Assembly: GCA_963710815.1 (NCBI GenBank)
Contig: CAVQCA010000039.1
Span: forward strand, 1-64,000
Source of the DNA: CAVQCA01 sp963710815
Lineage (GTDB): Bacteria; Pseudomonadota; Gammaproteobacteria; UBA9214
Length of the DNA: 64,000 nt
Reading direction: 5' to 3'
In this document: positions 8,660 through 16,338 of the stretch, piece after piece
Position numbering within the stretch: position 1 is the first letter of the stretch
How the letters are laid out: every line of letters starts with the position of its first letter
Made by a program: the position numbers and the translations under genes
The notes under the pieces: generated by a model
Told to the model about the DNA's origin: nothing
What the model saw: only the letters and a program-made list of their open reading frames with translations
Database searches by the model: none

Positions 8660-8681
8660 AATATTGAAAATATAAAATATT
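8660..8681 (-). promoter_or_regulatory. Candidate ArsR operator/promoter
   Basis: Two AATATT blocks (8660-8665 and 8676-8681) flank ten AT-rich bases, starting 9 bases upstream of the arsR start codon, in an AT-rich island within GC-rich DNA. Position and symmetry suit autoregulation by ArsR; this is inference. Confidence 0.4.
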
Positions 8682-8817
8682 CTAACCGCCGTTTGCCCGA
8701 CTGGCAAGCCGCCCGTGGGGGCTATCGATAAATTGCTTCGTGGCACCAACCGCAAGACTCAACGCATTTCAGACCACGCGGATAACCCCGGGCGTTGGCG
8801 CGGATCGTGGCAACCGG

Positions 8818-9606
8818 TCAGGCCAGCTCGATGCGGGCGATGAGTCCGTCGGTGACCCAGCGCCGCATCAGTTGTGCCGCGTGCGCGGCCACATGCTCCT
8901 CGTCGATCCATTCGCACAGGCCCGCGCACAACTCGGCGAAGCATTGTCCCTCGCGCAGGGCATCGAGCGCCCAGGCCTCGTCGACCGGCGCCGAGCGAAA
9001 ATAGCTCTGCAAACCGCTGCGCCAGATCACCCACGCCTGCGGGTGATCGGCCGCGACCGGAGGCTGCGGGGCTTGCTCCTCATGAATCGCATTCCACAGT
9101 TCGGGCGCGTTCCAGCGCAGATCGAGCCGCTGCACGGAGGGATGCAGGCGCAACCGCATGCCTGGCCAGGACTCGCCGGGAATTGCGCCAACCGCGTCGA
9201 CCGAGACACTGTCGCTGTCGGCCGCATCGAAGGACAACCCCAGCGCCCATTCGAAGGCCGCCATCTCCGCGAATACCGGCGTGTTGCGAAAACGGGCATC
9301 GCCGGCGAGAAACGCACTCAACTGGCGGCCAAAATAGCGGACGGAAAAATGTTCGGAAGGATGCGCCTCGATGTAGGCGCGTCCGATGCGCTCGAATTCG
9401 GTGTCGCCGGCAAGCGTATGCAGCGCCGGAAAATCGGTGCGCAGGACCTCCAGCAGCCGCAGGCGATAGGCATCGGCATAGATGCCGAGGCGGGTGCGGT
9501 TGTCCGCGCGGGGTGTGCCTTCGATCCGTCGCACCACGCGCTCGTCGCGGTGCAGTAAATACGACTGGAACTGTTGCTGGAGCTCATGCAGTCCGTCGGT
9601 GCTCAT
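8818..9606 (-). CDS. DUF2063 protein, partner of MNIO enzyme (BufC-like)
   Basis: A 262-residue protein beginning MSTDGLHELQQQFQSYLLHR, then RLGIYADAYRLRLLEVLRTD, FPALHTLAG, AYIEAHPSEHFSVRYFGRQL and a C-terminal part ending WVTDGLIARIELA. This is the DUF2063 (putative DNA-binding/precursor-recognition) family. In characterised systems it forms a complex with a DUF692/MNIO enzyme and presents the peptide substrate. Its ATG overlaps the MNIO stop codon by four bases (ATGA at 9606-9603), so translation is coupled. The longer open frame upstream of 9606 is a shadow of the MNIO gene. The usual third member, a Cys-rich bufferin precursor gene, is not seen nearby. Confidence 0.82.
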   Translation of the reverse strand: MSTDGLHELQQQFQSYLLHRDERVVRRIEGTPRADNRTRLGIYADAYRLRLLEVLRTDFPALHTLAGDTEFERIGRAYIEAHPSEHFSVRYFGRQLSAFLAGDARFRNTPVFAEMAAFEWALGLSFDAADSDSVSVDAVGAIPGESWPGMRLRLHPSVQRLDLRWNAPELWNAIHEEQAPQPPVAADHPQAWVIWRSGLQSYFRSAPVDEAWALDALREGQCFAELCAGLCEWIDEEHVAAHAAQLMRRWVTDGLIARIELA

Positions 9607-10478
9607 GCGGCGTCTCCCGCGGCCGCTCGCGTCCGATCCACCTCGGCGGCGATCCGGCGCGCCTGGTCGAGCTCCTCGAGCAGATCCGCCAGGGGCGGGA
9701 TGTTGTCGTCGCGCTCGATCATGGTGGACACGGAACCAAAACGGCGACACGCGGCGGCATACAATTCCCACACCGGGTCGATGATGGGTTCGTCGTGTGT
9801 GTCGATGATGTACTCGCCGTGGTTTCGATGGCCGGCGAGGTGGATCTGTTGCACGCGCCCGACAGGAATGCCCCGCAGATAGTCCAGCGCGTCGAAATCG
9901 TGATTGAAGGCGCTGACGTAGATGTTGTTGACGTCGAGCAGCATCAGGCAGTCTGCGCGTTCCAGCACCGCGGTGAGAAACTCCCACTCGCTCATCCGGG
10001 AATCGGTATAGGTGACATAGCTCGACACGTTCTCTATCAGCAGGCGGCGACCGAGGAAGTCCTGCACCTTGAGGATGCGCTCGCTGACGTGGCGTACGGC
10101 TTCCTCCGTGTAGGGCAGGGGCAGGAGATCGTGGAGATTGCGGCCGTCAAGTCCCGTCCAGCACAGGTGGTCGGAAATCCACACCGGCTCGATACGGGTG
10201 GCAAGCGCCTTCAACCGGGCAAGATACTGTTGATCCAGTTCATCGGTACTGCCGATCGAGAGCGACACGCCATGCAGCACCAGCGGATAATGCGCGCGTA
10301 CCTGCTCAAGGTAGTACAGCGGCTTGCCGCCCGGTACCAGATAGTTCTCCGTCAGCGCCTCGAACCAGTCGACCTGCGGTCGTTGCTCGAGAATCTCCTG
10401 ATAATGCTGCGTACGCAGCCCCAGACCGAAACCGAGACAGGGGAAGGGCGGGTGGTTCAGGCGTGGTGTGTTCGGCAT
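9603..10478 (-). CDS. MNIO-family (DUF692) iron-dependent peptide-modifying enzyme, BufB-like
   Basis: A 291-residue TIM-barrel protein: PCLGFGLGLRTQHYQEIL, WFEALTENY, HGVSLSIGS, WISDHLCWTG, RLLIENVSSYV, LLDVNNIYVSAFNH, QIHLAGH and DTHDEPIIDPVWELYAAA. These His/Asp/Glu positions match the multinuclear iron site of MNIO enzymes, which oxidatively modify Cys or other residues in ribosomal peptides, for example copper-binding bufferins. The ATG at 10478 is chosen because homology starts there; the upstream open frame runs into a repeat. It is translationally coupled to the DUF2063 gene and diverges from the phosphoesterase gene at 10594. Confidence 0.88.
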   Translation of the reverse strand: MPNTPRLNHPPFPCLGFGLGLRTQHYQEILEQRPQVDWFEALTENYLVPGGKPLYYLEQVRAHYPLVLHGVSLSIGSTDELDQQYLARLKALATRIEPVWISDHLCWTGLDGRNLHDLLPLPYTEEAVRHVSERILKVQDFLGRRLLIENVSSYVTYTDSRMSEWEFLTAVLERADCLMLLDVNNIYVSAFNHDFDALDYLRGIPVGRVQQIHLAGHRNHGEYIIDTHDEPIIDPVWELYAAACRRFGSVSTMIERDDNIPPLADLLEELDQARRIAAEVDRTRAAAGDAA

Positions 10479-10502
10479 CGTATTCCTGAGACTCCATATA
10501 AT

Positions 10503-10575
10503 AAGGGGCATTCTGGATTTTTTGCAGGATCTGTCATAGTAGTGGCAGGAAACCACAGAAATCCAGAATGTCCCC
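10503..10575. repeat. Family D inverted repeat (D1)
   Basis: The left arm GGGGCATTCTGGATTT (10505-10520) and right arm AAATCCAGAATGTCCCC (10559-10575) are nearly complementary around a loop of about 38 bases. A related pair is at 27161-27231. It occupies most of the divergent spacer between the MNIO gene and the phosphoesterase gene and may overlap both promoters. It looks like a REP- or MITE-type non-coding element. Confidence 0.65.
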
Positions 10576-10593
10576 ATTAATAGGGTACAGCAC

Positions 10594-11595
10594 ATGAGCT
10601 ACGACATCATCGGCGACATCCACGGCTGTGCTTACAGTCTGCAGCAGTTGCTGGAGGCGCTTGGGTACGTCGTCCATGACGGTGTGTACCGGCACCCGTC
10701 GCGCACGGTCATCTTCCTGGGCGACTTCATCGACCGGGGGCCGCATCAGCGCGAGGTGATCGGGCTGGTTCGGCGGATGGTCGAGGCCGGTACGGCACAG
10801 TCGGTCATGGGTAACCATGAATTCAACGCCATTGCCTATTTCACGCCGGATCGTGAGCGCGGCGATTACCTGCGTCCGCATAGTGCGAAGAACACTCACC
10901 AGCATGAAAAGTTTCTGGATGCCTATGCGCACACCCCGGATGAGTACGCCGAGGTGATCGGCTGGTTCAGGACGCTGCCCCTGTGGCTCGACCTGGGTGG
11001 ACTGCGGATCGTGCATGCATGCTGGGATGCACGCCTGATCGCGAGGATCGCCGCATCGCAGAACGGCAGCAATCTGTTCGGCGAGGACCTGATGATTCAG
11101 GCGAATCGCCGGGGGCAGTGGCAGTTCGAGGCGCTGGAGACGCTGCTGAAGGGCAAGGAAATCCCGCTGCCCGAGGGCGCCAGCTTCAGGGACAAGGATG
11201 GCATTTTGCGCCACAACATCCGGGTCCGCTGGTGGGACCAGGCGGCGACGAACTTCAGGAAGGCGTTTCTCGGGCCCGAGAGCGCCAGGACGCATATCCC
11301 CGAAGACGAGATCGCGGGCGATCATCTGGTGGACTACTCACGCGAAGCCCCCCCGGTCTTCCTTGGTCATTACTGGATGCAGGGCGAACCGGCGCCGCTG
11401 GCAAGTAACATCGCCTGCCTGGATTACAGCGTGGCCGAGCCGCACGGCAGGCTGACGGCCTACCGCTGGGATGGCGAGCAGGTGCTGGAAAAGGAACGCT
11501 TCGTCTGGGTCGAACGGGTCGAGCAGGAGGGCCGGGTCACTCGTGATCCGTGTTCACGGATTGGAGGAAGACCTGTCGCGGACCCCCGGGGTTGA
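10594..11595 (+). CDS. Calcineurin-like (PPP-type) metallophosphoesterase
   Basis: The N-terminus MSYDIIGDIHGCAYSLQQLL carries the GDxHG motif, followed by FLGDFIDRGPHQREV (GDxxDRG) and SVMGNHEFNAI (GNHE). Later HACW and LGHYWM supply the remaining metal-ligand His residues. It belongs to the PP2A/ApaH/PrpA-like superfamily and should hold two divalent metals. The substrate could be a phosphoprotein or dinucleoside polyphosphate and cannot be decided here. At 333 residues it is longer than ApaH (about 280). The last 20 or so residues look unstructured. The DOMON-like gene begins directly after its stop codon. Confidence 0.82.
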   Translation: MSYDIIGDIHGCAYSLQQLLEALGYVVHDGVYRHPSRTVIFLGDFIDRGPHQREVIGLVRRMVEAGTAQSVMGNHEFNAIAYFTPDRERGDYLRPHSAKNTHQHEKFLDAYAHTPDEYAEVIGWFRTLPLWLDLGGLRIVHACWDARLIARIAASQNGSNLFGEDLMIQANRRGQWQFEALETLLKGKEIPLPEGASFRDKDGILRHNIRVRWWDQAATNFRKAFLGPESARTHIPEDEIAGDHLVDYSREAPPVFLGHYWMQGEPAPLASNIACLDYSVAEPHGRLTAYRWDGEQVLEKERFVWVERVEQEGRVTRDPCSRIGGRPVADPRG

Positions 11596-12210
11596 ATGTT
11601 AGCCTTGTCCCCCATGAACTCCGTTATCCGTCCGTCACCCTGTGCCCTTGCCTGCCATCCCCGGACGCCGTCCCGCGCCGTACGCGCCATCGATGTGGCG
11701 GCATGCGGGGCAGCAAGTGGCGGCCTCACACTCACGTTCGCCCTGGAGGGTGATTTTTCGGGTATGTGTATCCCCGAACCCAGGCCGTCCCGCCGGGTAA
11801 ACGGCCTGTGGCGGCACACCTGCTTCGAGGCTTTCGTGATGGCAGGCGAGGGGCCCGGGTACCGTGAGTTCAACTTTTCGCCTTCGGGGGAGTGGGCGAT
11901 CACCGCCTTTTACGGCTATCGCGACGGCGGGGTGCCGGTATCCGCGCCGGGCCCGGGCATCGTGGTGCGCCGCCGCGGGGAACGGCTGGAACTGGAGGCG
12001 CAGATGCGTGCCGAGTGTCTGCCGCCAGGCCGTTCGCTGCGCCTGGGGTTGTCCGCGGTGGTGGAGGAGTCGGACGGCGGGTTGACTTACTGGGCATTGC
12101 GACATCCCGCGGGCCCGCCCGACTTCCATCATGCCGACGCCTTCGTGTTGCCACTGGAACTGCCCGCACCGCCTGAGGTTGACACACTCACCGCCGGGGT
12201 GAGGCCATGA
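11596..12210 (+). CDS. DOMON-like domain protein
   Basis: The protein of about 200 residues carries NGLWRHTCFEAFVMAGEGPG, YREFNFSPSGEWAITAFYGY and a C-terminal YWALRHPAGPPDFHHADAFV. These match the DOMON-like proteins often encoded beside DUF1343 genes; I know of no demonstrated function. DOMON folds bind haem or sugars. The start is uncertain: ATG 11596 abuts the previous stop codon, and ATG 11614 (MNSVIRPSPCALACHP) fits homologues at least as well. Its stop overlaps the next gene's ATG (ATGA at 12207-12210), so it is co-translated with namZ. Confidence 0.78.
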   Translation: MLALSPMNSVIRPSPCALACHPRTPSRAVRAIDVAACGAASGGLTLTFALEGDFSGMCIPEPRPSRRVNGLWRHTCFEAFVMAGEGPGYREFNFSPSGEWAITAFYGYRDGGVPVSAPGPGIVVRRRGERLELEAQMRAECLPPGRSLRLGLSAVVEESDGGLTYWALRHPAGPPDFHHADAFVLPLELPAPPEVDTLTAGVRP

Positions 12211-13412
12211 AGTACGGCATCGACCGGCTGTTGCAGGAACCTGCGATGCGCCAATCCCTGCAGGGGCGCCGCGTGGCCCTGCTGGCCCATCCCGCCTCGG
12301 TGACCGCCGATCTCACCCATTCCCTGGACGCGCTGGCGCGGCTGTCAGACATTCAACTCACCGCCGCTTTCGGACCCCAGCATGGACTGCGCGGGGACAA
12401 GCAGGACAACATGATGGAATCTTCGGACTTCACCGACCCGGCGCTTGGTATCCCGGTGTTCAGCCTGTACGGCACGGTGCGCCGGCCGACGTCCGCGATG
12501 ATGGAGAGTTTCGACGTGCTGCTGGTGGACCTGCAGGACCTGGGTTGCCGCGTCTATACCTTCATAACCACGCTGCGCTATGTACTGGAGGCGGCGGCTC
12601 AGTTCGGGAAGCGGGTAGTGGTGCTGGACCGCCCCAACCCGGCGGGACGCCCGGTAGAGGGGCTGATCCTGCGCCCGGGCTGGGAGAGCTTCGTGGGCGC
12701 GGGCTCGTTGCCCATGCGCCACGGCCTCACCCTGGGTGAACTGGCCCTGTGGTTCACGCGCACACTGAAGCTGGCCGTGGACTGCGAGGTGGTGGCCATG
12801 GAGGGCTGGGTGCCCGCGGCCGGACCGGGTTATGGCTGGCCGCTGGGCGAGCGCGCCTGGGTCAACCCGAGTCCCAACGCGCCCAACCTCTCGATGGCCC
12901 GTTGCTATGCCGGCACGGTCATGCTGGAGGGCACCACCCTGTCCGAGGGGCGCGGCACCACACGGCCGCTGGAGCTGTTCGGGGCGCCGGACCTGGAACC
13001 CCGCAAGTTGCGGGCGGAAATGCAGCGCCTCGCGTCCCACTGGCTCGAGGGCTGCCGGCTGCGCGAGTGCTGGTTCGAGCCCACCTTCCACAAGCACGCG
13101 GGCACGCTGTGCGCCGGGGTGCAGATCCATGTGGAGGATGACGCCTATGACCACGGGATCTTCCGTCCCTGGCGGTTGATGGCCCTGGCATTCAAGGCGC
13201 TGCGCCGCTTGCGGCCGGACTATGAGCTCTGGCGGGACTTCCCCTACGAGTACGAAGTCGACCGCCTGGCCATCGACCTCATCAACGGCGGTGAGCTGCT
13301 GCGCCAGTGGGTGGACGACCCGGAGGCCACGCCGGACGACCTGGAGGTCCGGGCCGCGACGGACGAGGCGGAATGGATCGCGGAGCGGGAGGCGGTGCTG
13401 CTGTATCGGTGA
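12207..13412 (+). CDS. DUF1343 / NamZ-type exo-beta-N-acetylmuramidase
   Basis: A 401-residue protein: GRRVALLAHPASVTADLTHS, AAFGPQHGLRGDKQDNM, DPALGIPVFSLYG, LLVDLQDLGCRVYTFITTLR, VVVLDRPNPAGRPVEG and PLPMRHGLTLGEL-like segments. These are the conserved blocks of DUF1343, whose characterised member NamZ removes terminal N-acetylmuramic acid from peptidoglycan fragments. No signal peptide is seen, so a cytoplasmic role in muropeptide recycling is likely here. Translation is coupled to the DOMON-like gene by a four-base overlap. Confidence 0.85.
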   Translation: MKYGIDRLLQEPAMRQSLQGRRVALLAHPASVTADLTHSLDALARLSDIQLTAAFGPQHGLRGDKQDNMMESSDFTDPALGIPVFSLYGTVRRPTSAMMESFDVLLVDLQDLGCRVYTFITTLRYVLEAAAQFGKRVVVLDRPNPAGRPVEGLILRPGWESFVGAGSLPMRHGLTLGELALWFTRTLKLAVDCEVVAMEGWVPAAGPGYGWPLGERAWVNPSPNAPNLSMARCYAGTVMLEGTTLSEGRGTTRPLELFGAPDLEPRKLRAEMQRLASHWLEGCRLRECWFEPTFHKHAGTLCAGVQIHVEDDAYDHGIFRPWRLMALAFKALRRLRPDYELWRDFPYEYEVDRLAIDLINGGELLRQWVDDPEATPDDLEVRAATDEAEWIAEREAVLLYR

Positions 13413-13496
13413 GACGCGCACGGCCGTTCTGTCGCGCTGGACCGGGGCGGGCGGCTGGAATGGTTCAGGGAGCCGCGGTTTCAGCCGGTGGCGTAT

Positions 13497-14426
13497 TCAC
13501 CTTGTGTATTCTACGGGCGAGGGCCGGGTGCGGCTGGCGGGGAGTGACCGGACATCCCAGTGGTCGATTGCCCACCGCAGGAGTTCCTCCAGGCTGGCAT
13601 CTTCAGCGGAGTCTGGCAGCCGCTGGTGCAGGAATCGCAGCACATCCCGCAGGATGCGGACGGCATGCTCCGGAACGACCTCGCGGGCACCCGTCTGTTT
13701 GGCGAGTTTCTCACCGGCGCTGTTCGCGGCCACCGGCAGGTGCAGGTAGTCGGGAGTCGGCAATCCGAGCAGCTGTTGCAGGTAGATCTGCCGCGGCGTC
13801 GAATCGAGCAGGTCGGCGCCGCGCACGATATGGCTGATCTGCTGTGCGCCATCGTCGACCACGACGGCGAGCTGGTAGGCGATGAGGCCGTCCGCGCGGC
13901 GTACGACAAAATCGCCCACCTCCCCGGACAGCGACTGGCGGGTGTAACCCTGCAGCCGGTCCTGCACGCCGATGTCGCTGTCATCGACGCGCACCCGCAG
14001 CGAACGCGTCGTGCGTCCCGGCGGCAGTCCCCTGCGGCAGGTTCCCGGATACACGGCGTCGTTATTGCCGGGTATTTCGCTGTCCGCGATTTCCTTGCGC
14101 GTGCAGGCGCAGCCATAGATAAAGCCGCTCGCCTTCAGTCGTTCCAGTGCCGCATCATAGTGCCGCCTGCGCCGGCTCTGGTAAGAGACCTGACCATCCC
14201 ATTCCAGCCCGAAGGCCTCGAGTGTCCTCAGGATGCCGTCGGCGGCGCCGGGCGCCTCGCGTGGCGGGTCGATGTCCTCGATGCGCAACTGCCACTCGCC
14301 CCGGTGATGGCGCGCATCGAGGTGGCTGCCGACCGCGGCTACCAGGGACCCGAAATGCAGCGGGCCGGTCGGCGAGGGTGCGAAGCGGCCGCGATAGGAT
14401 TCGCTGTGTGTGACTGAACGGGACAT
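13497..14426 (-). CDS. gluQ: Glutamyl-Q tRNA(Asp) synthetase
   Basis: A 309-residue truncated GluRS paralogue: YRGRFAPSPTGPLHFGSLVA (HIGH-like), LRIEDIDPPREAPGA, the Zn-site region with CACTRKEI and YPGTCRRGLP, ISHIVRGADLLDSTPRQIYL, and GEKLAKQTGA (KMSKS-like). It lacks the anticodon-binding domain. The enzyme attaches Glu to queuosine at position 34 of tRNA-Asp, which links it to the queF gene at 20017-20406. dksA lies upstream on the same strand, the usual gammaproteobacterial order. Family A element A1 ends 31 bases upstream of its start codon. Confidence 0.92.
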   Translation of the reverse strand: MSRSVTHSESYRGRFAPSPTGPLHFGSLVAAVGSHLDARHHRGEWQLRIEDIDPPREAPGAADGILRTLEAFGLEWDGQVSYQSRRRRHYDAALERLKASGFIYGCACTRKEIADSEIPGNNDAVYPGTCRRGLPPGRTTRSLRVRVDDSDIGVQDRLQGYTRQSLSGEVGDFVVRRADGLIAYQLAVVVDDGAQQISHIVRGADLLDSTPRQIYLQQLLGLPTPDYLHLPVAANSAGEKLAKQTGAREVVPEHAVRILRDVLRFLHQRLPDSAEDASLEELLRWAIDHWDVRSLPASRTRPSPVEYTR

Positions 14427-14457
14427 CGTTTGTCGGTTCGGAATGACGCTTACCTGG

Positions 14458-14585
14458 TGTTCATTATATAAACACCGTTTTCACCGCAGAGGCGCAAAGG
14501 ACGCAGAGAATTCATTAGCAAAAACAATTAAGCACTTTGCGCTCTTTGCGGCTTTGCGTTGAGTTTATTTGTTTATGAAGGGAGA
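14458..14585. repeat. Family A MITE-like element A1
   Basis: The element is 128 bp. Its ends TGTTCATTATATAAA and TTTATGAAGGGAGA are decayed copies of TGTCCGTCCATAAA and its complement. Inside, GGCGCAAAGGACGC and GCGCTCTTTGCGGC form the arms around a roughly 30-base AT-rich loop. Flanking 8-bp direct repeats are TTACCTGG (14450-14457) and TTGCCTGG (14586-14593), matching at 7 of 8 positions. It sits between dksA and gluQ. Confidence 0.75.
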
Positions 14586-14604
14586 TTGCCTGGCCCTAAA
14601 TGAT

Positions 14605-14626
14605 AAAGCCGGCATGAGCCGGCTTT
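14605..14626 (-). terminator. Rho-independent-type terminator after dksA
   Basis: AAAGCCGGC (14605-14613) pairs with GCCGGCTTT (14618-14626) around a 4-base loop, 30 bases past the dksA stop on the minus strand. It is followed by an AT-rich run (ATCATTTA) rather than a pure U tract. Confidence 0.7.
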
Positions 14627-14655
14627 AGACTGGATGACTGCTGCGCACGGGAGGG

Positions 14656-15300
14656 TTATCCCATCTGCTTTTCCCGGATCTCGTCGAGGATCTTGCAGTC
14701 GATGCACAGGGTGGCGGTCGGCCTGGCCTCGAGACGCTTCACCCCGATTTCGACGCCGCACGCCTCGCAGTAACCGTATTCATCCTCGTCGAGGTGACCG
14801 AGCGCCTCATCGATCTTCTTGATCAGCTTGCGCTCCCGGTCACGGGCGCGCAGCTCCATACTGAATTCGGATTCCTGTGTTGCCCGGTCGTTCGGGTCGG
14901 GGAAGTTCGCCGCGTCATCCTGCATGTGGTGCACCGTGCGGTCCACCTCTTCCATTAGCTCCTTTTTCCAGGTCAGCAGGATATTCCTGAAGTGCGCCAC
15001 CTGGGCGTCATTCATGTATTCCTCGTCCCTGGTCTCATGATACGCCGCGATTCCCGGTACCGGCCCGACCTTGCCAGTTGTCGCCTTGCGGTTTCTGACG
15101 GCGGAGGTTTTCTTCTGTGCGGAGGCCTTTTTCGCGGGAGCTGCCTTCTTTGCGGCAGGTTTCTTTTTCACGCTCCTGGTGGGGGCGGATTTCCGGGTCG
15201 GGGCTTTCTTGCTGACGGCCTTCTTGGCCACCGGCTTTTTTACGGTGGCCTTCTTCTTTGCCGCCGTCTTGGGTTTCGCTGTTTTCTTCTTGACAGCCAT
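14656..15300 (-). CDS. dksA: DksA with a Lys/Ala-rich N-terminal tail
   Basis: Residues about 95-214 are a full DksA. The coiled-coil tip FPDPNDRATQ keeps the D-x2-D-x-A motif that reaches the RNA polymerase secondary channel, and the C4 zinc finger is CEAC-x17-CIDC. DksA works with ppGpp to reset rRNA and biosynthetic promoters. The odd part is residues 1-78: MAVKKKTAKPKTAAKKKATV and on, made almost only of Lys, Ala, Pro, Thr and Ser like histone H1 tails. Total length is 214 against about 150 in E. coli. The start is supported by CGGAGAT just upstream. A hairpin terminator follows the gene. Confidence 0.93.
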   Translation of the reverse strand: MAVKKKTAKPKTAAKKKATVKKPVAKKAVSKKAPTRKSAPTRSVKKKPAAKKAAPAKKASAQKKTSAVRNRKATTGKVGPVPGIAAYHETRDEEYMNDAQVAHFRNILLTWKKELMEEVDRTVHHMQDDAANFPDPNDRATQESEFSMELRARDRERKLIKKIDEALGHLDEDEYGYCEACGVEIGVKRLEARPTATLCIDCKILDEIREKQMG

Positions 15301-15519
15301 GTAAACTATCTCCGGAAACAGATCAGTTGATTAACCGCATCTCGCTCAAGTCATTAATGTTTCAAGCCATTGTATGCTGGTTATCGACTGGCCTGACATC
15401 ACAGGGGCGTTATTTATACGCCACTTTCGCCATTAGTCAAGAACAGCGGTGCGGCGCCCAACGGACCCGGCGGAGTCTCTGTGGGCAGGCCCACTGCTCC
15501 ATTTGAGCATTCCATATCT

Positions 15520-16338
15520 ATGAGTCACGAGGCATCGACAATACCCGCGCTCGAGGCCCTGCTGTTCGATGTCGACGGCACCCTCGCGGATACCGAGGAA
15601 ACACACCGCATGGCGTTCAATGCGGCTTTTGCCGCCGCCGGTCTGGACTGGTGCTGGGACGAGACCTTGTACCGCGACCTGTTGCGGGTCGCGGGCGGAC
15701 GGGAGCGCATTCGCTTTTTTATCGATCGTCATGCGCCGTCTTTTCAGCACACAGGTGATATTGATGCCTTTGTCTCCGGCCTGCATCGCGACAAGACACA
15801 TCGCTATGTGCAGTCGATGGCAAGGGGTGACGTTCCCCTGCGTACCGGCGTCGAGCGGCTGATACGGGAAGCCCGTGCGCAGGGTCTGCGCCTGGCCATC
15901 GTCACCACCACTACGCCGGAGAATGTGTACAGCCTGCTGGAACACAGTTTCAGCACAAACGCCGGGGGATGGTTTGATCTGATCGCAGCCGCGGATGTGG
16001 CTCCCGAAAAGAAGCCCGCACCGGATGTCTACCACTACGCGCTGGAGCGCCTGGGTCTGCCGGCCGGGCGCTGTCTTGCCCTCGAGGATTCGGCCAATGG
16101 CCTGATTTCGGCGAGGGAGGCGGGCGTGGAGGTCCTCATCACCGTCAACGCCTATACCCGTGACCAGGACTTTACCGGTGCCGCGGTGGTGCTGGACGGA
16201 CTCGGCGAACCCGGCAAGCCCTGTCATCGGATAACCGGCGGCCCGGATCCCGGAGAGATGGTTGATACCGATTACCTGCGTCGGGTGCACGCTGCCGCCT
16301 GGCAGGCGCGCCGGGAGACTGCCGGGGGCGGAGGATGA
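15520..16338 (+). CDS. cbbY: HAD phosphatase, CbbY family (xylulose-1,5-bisphosphate phosphatase type)
   Basis: The HAD nucleophile motif is LLFDVDGTLADTEETHRMAF, followed by GLDWCWDETLYRDLLRVAGG and RERIRF, a CbbY-specific block. The others are IVTTTTPENV (motif II), PEKKPAPDVYHYAL (motif III Lys) and LEDSANGLISAREAGV (motif IV). CbbY clears xylulose-1,5-bisphosphate, an inhibitory by-product of RuBisCO, giving xylulose-5-phosphate. Its presence suggests a Calvin cycle, though no cbb structural gene is in this window. The start at 15520 is preferred over 15481 because the family sequence begins there. It overlaps the aminotransferase start by four bases. Confidence 0.85.
   Translation: MSHEASTIPALEALLFDVDGTLADTEETHRMAFNAAFAAAGLDWCWDETLYRDLLRVAGGRERIRFFIDRHAPSFQHTGDIDAFVSGLHRDKTHRYVQSMARGDVPLRTGVERLIREARAQGLRLAIVTTTTPENVYSLLEHSFSTNAGGWFDLIAAADVAPEKKPAPDVYHYALERLGLPAGRCLALEDSANGLISAREAGVEVLITVNAYTRDQDFTGAAVVLDGLGEPGKPCHRITGGPDPGEMVDTDYLRRVHAAAWQARRETAGGGG

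Noticed and set aside
8874..10580. 568-codon plus-strand frame opposite the MNIO/DUF2063 pair
   Set aside because: It is the antisense of two genes with conserved motifs; GC-rich DNA keeps the frame open.
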